Shown piece after piece: positions 59,131-64,000 of a stretch of DNA of 64,000 nucleotides (position 1 is the stretch's first letter; each line of letters begins with the position of its first letter). A program made the position numbers and the translations under genes. The notes below the pieces were generated by a model. That model did no database searches and was not told the DNA's origin. It saw only the letters and a program-made list of their open reading frames with translations. Source of the DNA: Fulvia fulva (Eukaryota > Ascomycota > Dothideomycetes > Mycosphaerellales > Mycosphaerellaceae); contig NC_063021.1 in the NCBI RefSeq assembly GCF_020509005.1, positions 1,984,001 through 2,048,000 of the forward strand, read 5' to 3'.

Positions 59131-61817
59131 AGTAATAGTATAGCTAGTAATAATAGCTAAACTAGTAATAGCTATAGTAACCGCGACTATAAATATAGAG
59201 TAAGTAACCCCTCCGGGATAACTAAACCTCTATATAGAAGGACTTCTATAAAGAGGCTTAAGAGATACTCGAAGTAGATAAGCGTTAGCTAGGGTATATT
59301 AGAACACGATTGCCTAACTCCTCGGAGCCCTTAAGGTACTAGATTATTAGATCCCGAGAGCAATCTAGTAGATAATATAGAAAGCTACTACCTAGTATAC
59401 TCCTATATAGGTAAACGTAGTAGCTAACTCCTCTAACCTATAGACCTAAAGGATAAATAACGCTATTAGGGTGTACGTTACGGACCCGGAGGAGAAGCGA
59501 GAGCTAGAGGGCCTAATAAGTAAGGAGCTAGTAGATAGGATTGGCTAGAAGGAGATAGTAGGAGCTAAAATCGAGCCTAGAGGAGTAATACGCCTCTTTA
59601 TAGTATAGGAGACAGACCAATAAAAGCTCGAGACACTTAAGGACTAGATAGTTAAGGTAGCGAGGTTAGTAAAGGTCTCTTACTAGTAGTTTATAGTAAT
59701 AGCCTATAGGGTACTAAGGACCTTTAGGGTAGAGAACGACCTCGCCCTACTCTAGATATAGAATTAGAACACCTTACCGGGAGTACGCTTTACTAAAGTA
59801 GCGTAGCTAAATAAGAACGTCGAAGCTACTAAGACGTACTCTACTCTAATCGTCTAGATAGCTACTACGGAACAAGTAAACTAGGTCCTAGAAGGAGGAC
59901 TATTCTAGTAATACGAACGCCTCGATACGGAGATATATAAGAGTAGCTATAGAGTGCTCTAATGCTTTAACTACTAATAATACGGCTATATCGCGCTAAA
60001 GTATACCGAGAAGACCCCTAAGTACCTATACTACGTAGGACCGTATTAGGGGAAATAATACCTACGGGAGGAATCGAGGTACGCGTACTACGGCCGTAAA
60101 CACCCGGTATACTCGAACTAATGCCCTATAAGGATAGTAGCGTAAGAAAAGGCCCGCTAGGCTAGGGTTATAACCCCGGCGAGGTACTCTATACTAACGC
60201 TCGGTAATTCCTAGTATAGAGGATTCGAGGCCGTAAAGAGAAAAAGGATAGACGAAGCGATACAAAATATATAGTAGAGTACTTACCCGCCGCCGGGACG
60301 CCTAAGGGGGCTATAGAGGGCGGTAAATAAAGCTAGATAGATACGAATCTTCGGGCGCCCCCTAATAACTAAACGCTAACTAACCTAATAGAATAGCGCG
60401 ATAAACAAAGGAGCTATATAGCTAACGAGCACCCTAATAGACCTTATCCTAGCTAGTCCGTAATACTAATATAAGCTAACCTTACTATTATATAGTATAA
60501 CGTTAATAAAAGTAAGGATAAGGTTTAGCTCTACTTCCTCTAGGAACTCGACGAGTAAAGACATTATATCGTAGCGATATAAGAGCTATAGATAAATCTA
60601 TATACTCGAAGACCTACTAACTATATAGACCTACGATACTATATAGCTATCGAGGGAGGCATAGACTATACCCTAAGGACATATATATACGTTAGTAAAG
60701 TATTACGTATAGATACCTAGAAGGTAATCTCGTACTTAGAAGGGAGTTAAGGAGACATTACGACTATCTAAATCACTACGAGTTAAGGACCTATCTAGAT
60801 ATATAACGTCTATAACCTTCCCCCTTAGGGAAGAACGAGTAGAGAGCTCGATACGCTAGTACGACTTAACTAGGTACTCGACTAAGGGGACATAAACTAT
60901 ATCCTCCTAGGCGACTTCAACCTCTACTACCTAACGTAGGGTCTAGAATTCACCCCCTCTTACGTATATCTAGGTAGTAAGCTCCTAGAGATTATAGAAA
61001 GTAGGGATATAGAGCTCGTAACCCTAAAGGGTATAGAGACGTAGAAGGTAAGAATAAGCGCGAGTACTATCGACCTATACTTCCTATCGAGGGACGTAGT
61101 AATAAGGCTAGTAGAGTATAGACCTAACCTTGCCCTAGAGGTAGGGTTAGACTATATCCCTATCTAGATAACGATAGCGACGGGGATAGAAGAGGAGCTT
61201 CGGGGTAGAAAGCGCCTTAACTAGAAAAAAGCTCCCTAGAAGGAGATCCGGAGTCTACTTAAACAGTACCTAAATAATACTAGTATTAGGGAGACGGAAG
61301 CCGAGCTTAATAGTACGGCAGAATAGATAATAACGACGATATAGTAGGCGGCCGAGGAATATATACTAGAACTAAGGCCCTTAAAGTACTAGAAGCCCTT
61401 CTAGACCCTAGAGTACTTAGCTAAAGTTAAGGACGTAAGGAGGGTAAGGCGAAAATAGACGAAGGAGCAAAGCTAAGAAGCGTAGAACGAGTACTAGGAA
61501 GTAAGTTAGGTAAAGAAGGCCTAAATACGACGAGATAAGCGATAAGACTAGAGGGTAACTATAGGTCTCGTAATAGAGAACCCGGAGTAGATATAGCGGC
61601 TTATAAAGTAGGTAAGGGCCGGAGACCGGGATAGGACACCGTACTTCCCCCTAATCTAGGATACGATAGGTATAATATAGATAACGCCGGAAGGGAAGGC
61701 GAAGGCGTTCGCCGACTACTTCTTTACGATATAGTTAACGGCCGACCTAACGGATATAGAGGGAACGATCTACCCGGAGCTACTCGATATATACTAGATA
61801 GTAGGCGAGAAGGAGAT
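59131..61817 (+). mobile_element. LINE relic D, cut by gypsy element 2
   Basis: Begins just after the LINE C tail. ORF1 has a well-preserved zinc-knuckle series at about 59,955-60,130 (CFNY, YGYIALKYTEKTPKYLYY, GRKHPVYSN, with Cys and His changed to Tyr). The ORF2 endonuclease runs from about 60,490 (YNVNKSKDKV), with LLGDFNLYYLT at about 60,900 and DYIPI for DHLPI near 61,150. Its sequence up to FADYFFTI, ADLTDIEGTIYPELLDIY and VGEKEIV aligns with the intact LINE just before its reverse transcriptase, and then stops at the LTR of gypsy element 2. The 5' boundary is approximate. Confidence 0.78.
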
Positions 61818-62001
61818 TGTTACGGGTAGCCCGCGACCCCCTACTATAGCTACGTCGGCCCGGCTAAACCGCGGACCTTCCGTATCGGGTTAGCGCGGCT
61901 TAGCTTTGCTTTATAACTTCGCCGCGCCTCGCGCTCCTCTTTCGTAGCTTCGTAGAATAACAACTATCTCGTTCGGACCCTATAATACGCGCGCCCTTAT
62001 A
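61818..62001 (+). repeat. 5' LTR of gypsy element 2
   Basis: 180 of 184 bases match the solo LTR at 43867-44050 in the opposite orientation. All four differences are transitions. Confidence 0.85.
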
Positions 62002-64000
62002 GTTTGTTCTACTACCCTACCTAGATCGCGGATCTAGGTAAGGGACGCGTAATAATAGGAATAGACAGAACCGTAGAACTCGAGAACGCGTAGAGTCGTA
62101 TTAGAATATAGAATACGGTAAGGCGTATAGCGCGTAGATACCTAGAGAACGTAACGTAGCGACATTATTAGTAGGTGGTCGCGCGCTCGTAGATAGTTAG
62201 GATATAGGCACCGTTACGCCTCCCCCGAACCTAGATAATATGACTTTATAAATAGCGAACGGCGGTATACTACCGCTACCTAAGCCTAAGGGCAAAAGTA
62301 AGTAGCGTATATCTCTTTTCCCCGACCTCTCCTCTTTCCCTTAGAGTTAGACATAGGACGATAACCGGCGGGTTATAGTAGACACCGGTGTCGCGCTATA
62401 ATAAGAGATTAATAAAGCTTACTAGAAGGCCTTTGAGCGAGAAGAAGGTAGTAAGATTAACTTTATAGAACTATTCGAGTTTAAGCTCGAAGAGAACCTA
62501 GGCGGCGACCTAGACGAGGTGTATCTATTACTCGACGAGGTAGAACACATTCTCGCATCCGAATACTAGAATGTTACCCTAGACAACCTTACGACCCTTA
62601 TATCCTAACACCCGAAGACTACCTACGACTTCGTACTATAAGTAGTCAATACGGCGATTACTAAGGGCAGACAACTCGATATAATAGAGCGAGCTAACGA
62701 CCTCTAGAACACCTAGTATACTACGCTATATACTAAATACGACCGTATCTATAAGATGCTACGAAGTGAAGAGCTTATTATATAGAAAATAGTAGTAGAT
62801 CTTAAGAGCAAGAAGGATTACGACCTAGCTAAGTTATAAGAGCTAGAGAAGAAATATAAGGAAGCTAATAACCTATATAAGCAGTTTAGCGAGATCTACG
62901 AGAAGGAGAAGAAGAAGGCATAAGATGCTAAGGCGAAGAACCAGGCCCTATAACAAGAAGTCGATGACCTAAAGGCTCGGCTTAAGGTAGGAGACACTAT
63001 ATAGAACGGAGGTAGGGGCCGCTTAGGCCGCCGACCCTCTCGTTCCCGCCTACGCGAGACCTTACTCGAGTAGCTATTACGTAGGTATCTCGAAGCTACT
63101 AGTAGAGGTAGCGGTAGCGGTAGTAGTAATAACGATAGAGACGACGATAACCGTAGTAATAATAGCTAAGGACGTGATAACGACCGTCCGCGACTAGGAA
63201 CTAATAATAGTCGTAACTCGAGAATACGTAACACCCGTACCTAGACACTACTAGTTGACCTTCTAGAACGTCTCTTTACTATTAACCGTACCCTTACTCG
63301 AGGCATAGAGATCGGTAAGGGTGTGCCTAACCCTAAGCACTTTAAGAACGATAATGACCCTAATTTCGATAGCTAGTATAGTAGTGTTCTCCTTAAGCTA
63401 ACTATAGTAACCTTCTGTACTAAGGTAGATAGTCTACGCTTCGTATATAGGTAGACGTAAGGTGATCCTTAGCGAAGTATTAAGCCGAGGATCCCTATGC
63501 CTAGACAGTAGTCCTTTAACGAGTTTAAGACTAGAGAAGAGTTATTAGATTAGATAACACGCTAATATAGTATACGTAATAAAGGAACTAAGGCTATAGT
63601 TAATATTGCTACCTATAAGTAAGAATAAGGCGAAACCTTTATAGCCTTCTATACCCGCTACTCGAAGTTACGCGCCTAGATGTTATAGACCGATAAGACC
63701 GAGCTTATACTATTCCGTAGCCGACTAAACAGTAAGTACTTTATTAAGACCTTCGGCGACCGCGAAGTCGACCGCCGCCTAGACAGTATATAAGACGTTA
63801 TCGAGGAGTATACCGTACTAGACGAGAGCTTCTACGAGACAGATCGACTATACCCGTAGAAGGAGCGCCCCCGTAGTAATAGTAGCTCGAACGGTAATAG
63901 CGGCTAGAATAACTAGAATAACGGTAACGTAGTTACTAGTACCGCTATCGGTATAGTAGGTGCCTTAGTATAGCGCCTACTATAGTACGCTAGTACTAAG
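61818..64000 (+). mobile_element. Ty3/gypsy-like LTR retrotransposon relic 2, 5' part
   Basis: Starts with a 184-bp LTR (61818-62001, tgttacgggtagcccgcg to cccttata). The internal region from about 62,280 reads, through RIP stops, as a gag protein: a charged coiled-coil part (about 62,740-62,990), a Ser/Arg-rich linker with N- and S-repeats (about 63,090-63,220), and a capsid-like part (about 63,640-63,870, FIAFYTRYSKLRA and LILFRSRLNSKYFIKTFGD). The remainder and the 3' LTR lie beyond the window. Inserted into ORF2 of LINE D. Confidence 0.75.

Larger units (their letters stand above)
30340..64000. repeat. RIP-mutated transposon block (about 33.7 kb to window end)
   Basis: Throughout this stretch, except 37.46-42.33 kb, CpA and TpG are almost absent and TpA is very frequent, while CpG remains common. 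For example, bases 33,241-33,300 contain no TpG, one CpA and two CpG, with TpA many times over. This is the expected product of repeat-induced point mutation acting on CpA on both strands. Old open frames are broken mainly by TAG/TAA replacing CAG/CAA and TGG, and His, Cys and Gln codons are changed to Tyr or stop. Only six to seven transitions separate paired terminal repeats inside it. No host gene is visible. It may be a heterochromatic or accessory island; telomere or centromere identity cannot be judged. Confidence 0.92.

Noticed and set aside
59131..61817. A host gene with many stops (pseudogene)
   Set aside because: Zinc knuckles followed by a GDFNL-type endonuclease match LINE ORF1/ORF2 order and the intact LINE sequence.
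30340..64000. CRISPR array, centromere or telomere repeats
   Set aside because: No regularly spaced identical repeats and no telomeric hexamers; the repetitive look comes from RIP bias and transposon copies.

Overview
The window comes from a filamentous ascomycete (Pezizomycotina; a Dothideomycete is my best guess, by inference only). The evidence is spliced genes with short GT-AG introns (about 45-195 nt), fungal-specific families (SLN1-type hybrid histidine kinase, SLT2 MAP kinase, GRGGAGN-repeat protein, 2EXR proteins), and a block of repeats with an extreme repeat-induced point mutation (RIP) signature.

The window has two halves. Bases 1-30,340 are ordinary gene-dense euchromatin with 13 protein genes: an OSH3-type oxysterol-binding protein (cut by the window start), a Par32-like GRGGAGN-repeat protein, centractin/Arp1, two 2EXR-type proteins, the Ran GTPase, an SLN1-type osmosensor kinase, a small unknown protein, glycerate kinase, an MFS drug/polyamine-type transporter with an apparent frameshift, a lipoxygenase, a fatty aldehyde dehydrogenase (tail to tail with the lipoxygenase), and the cell-wall-integrity MAP kinase. 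Exons were placed by hand from reading frame and splice signals.

Bases 30,340-64,000 contain no host gene. Nearly every CpA and TpG has become TpA, so old reading frames are full of TAG/TAA where Gln and Trp codons once stood, while CpG is retained. Reading through those stops shows a nest of transposons. A Fot1/pogo-type DNA transposon (36,742-56,252, TIRs about 70 bp) is split by an intact LINE (37,464-42,385) and by a Ty3/gypsy LTR element (43,373-56,073). The gypsy element carries a solo LTR of a second family (43,867-44,050) and a RIP-damaged LINE (47,906-52,895). Other LINE relics lie outside the pogo element (31.1 kb fragment, about 31.4-36.7 kb, 57.9-59.1 kb, 59.1-61.8 kb). A second LTR element starts at 61,818 and runs off the window. 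Target-site duplications of 15, 14, 5 and 5 bp support the four internal insertions.

The most notable item is the intact LINE. It has two open, overlapping ORFs (gag-like with zinc knuckles; endonuclease-reverse transcriptase), no RIP, and a dinucleotide profile opposite to its surroundings: CpG nearly absent, TpG/CpA abundant. It looks like a recent arrival, possibly from a source with a different mutational regime.
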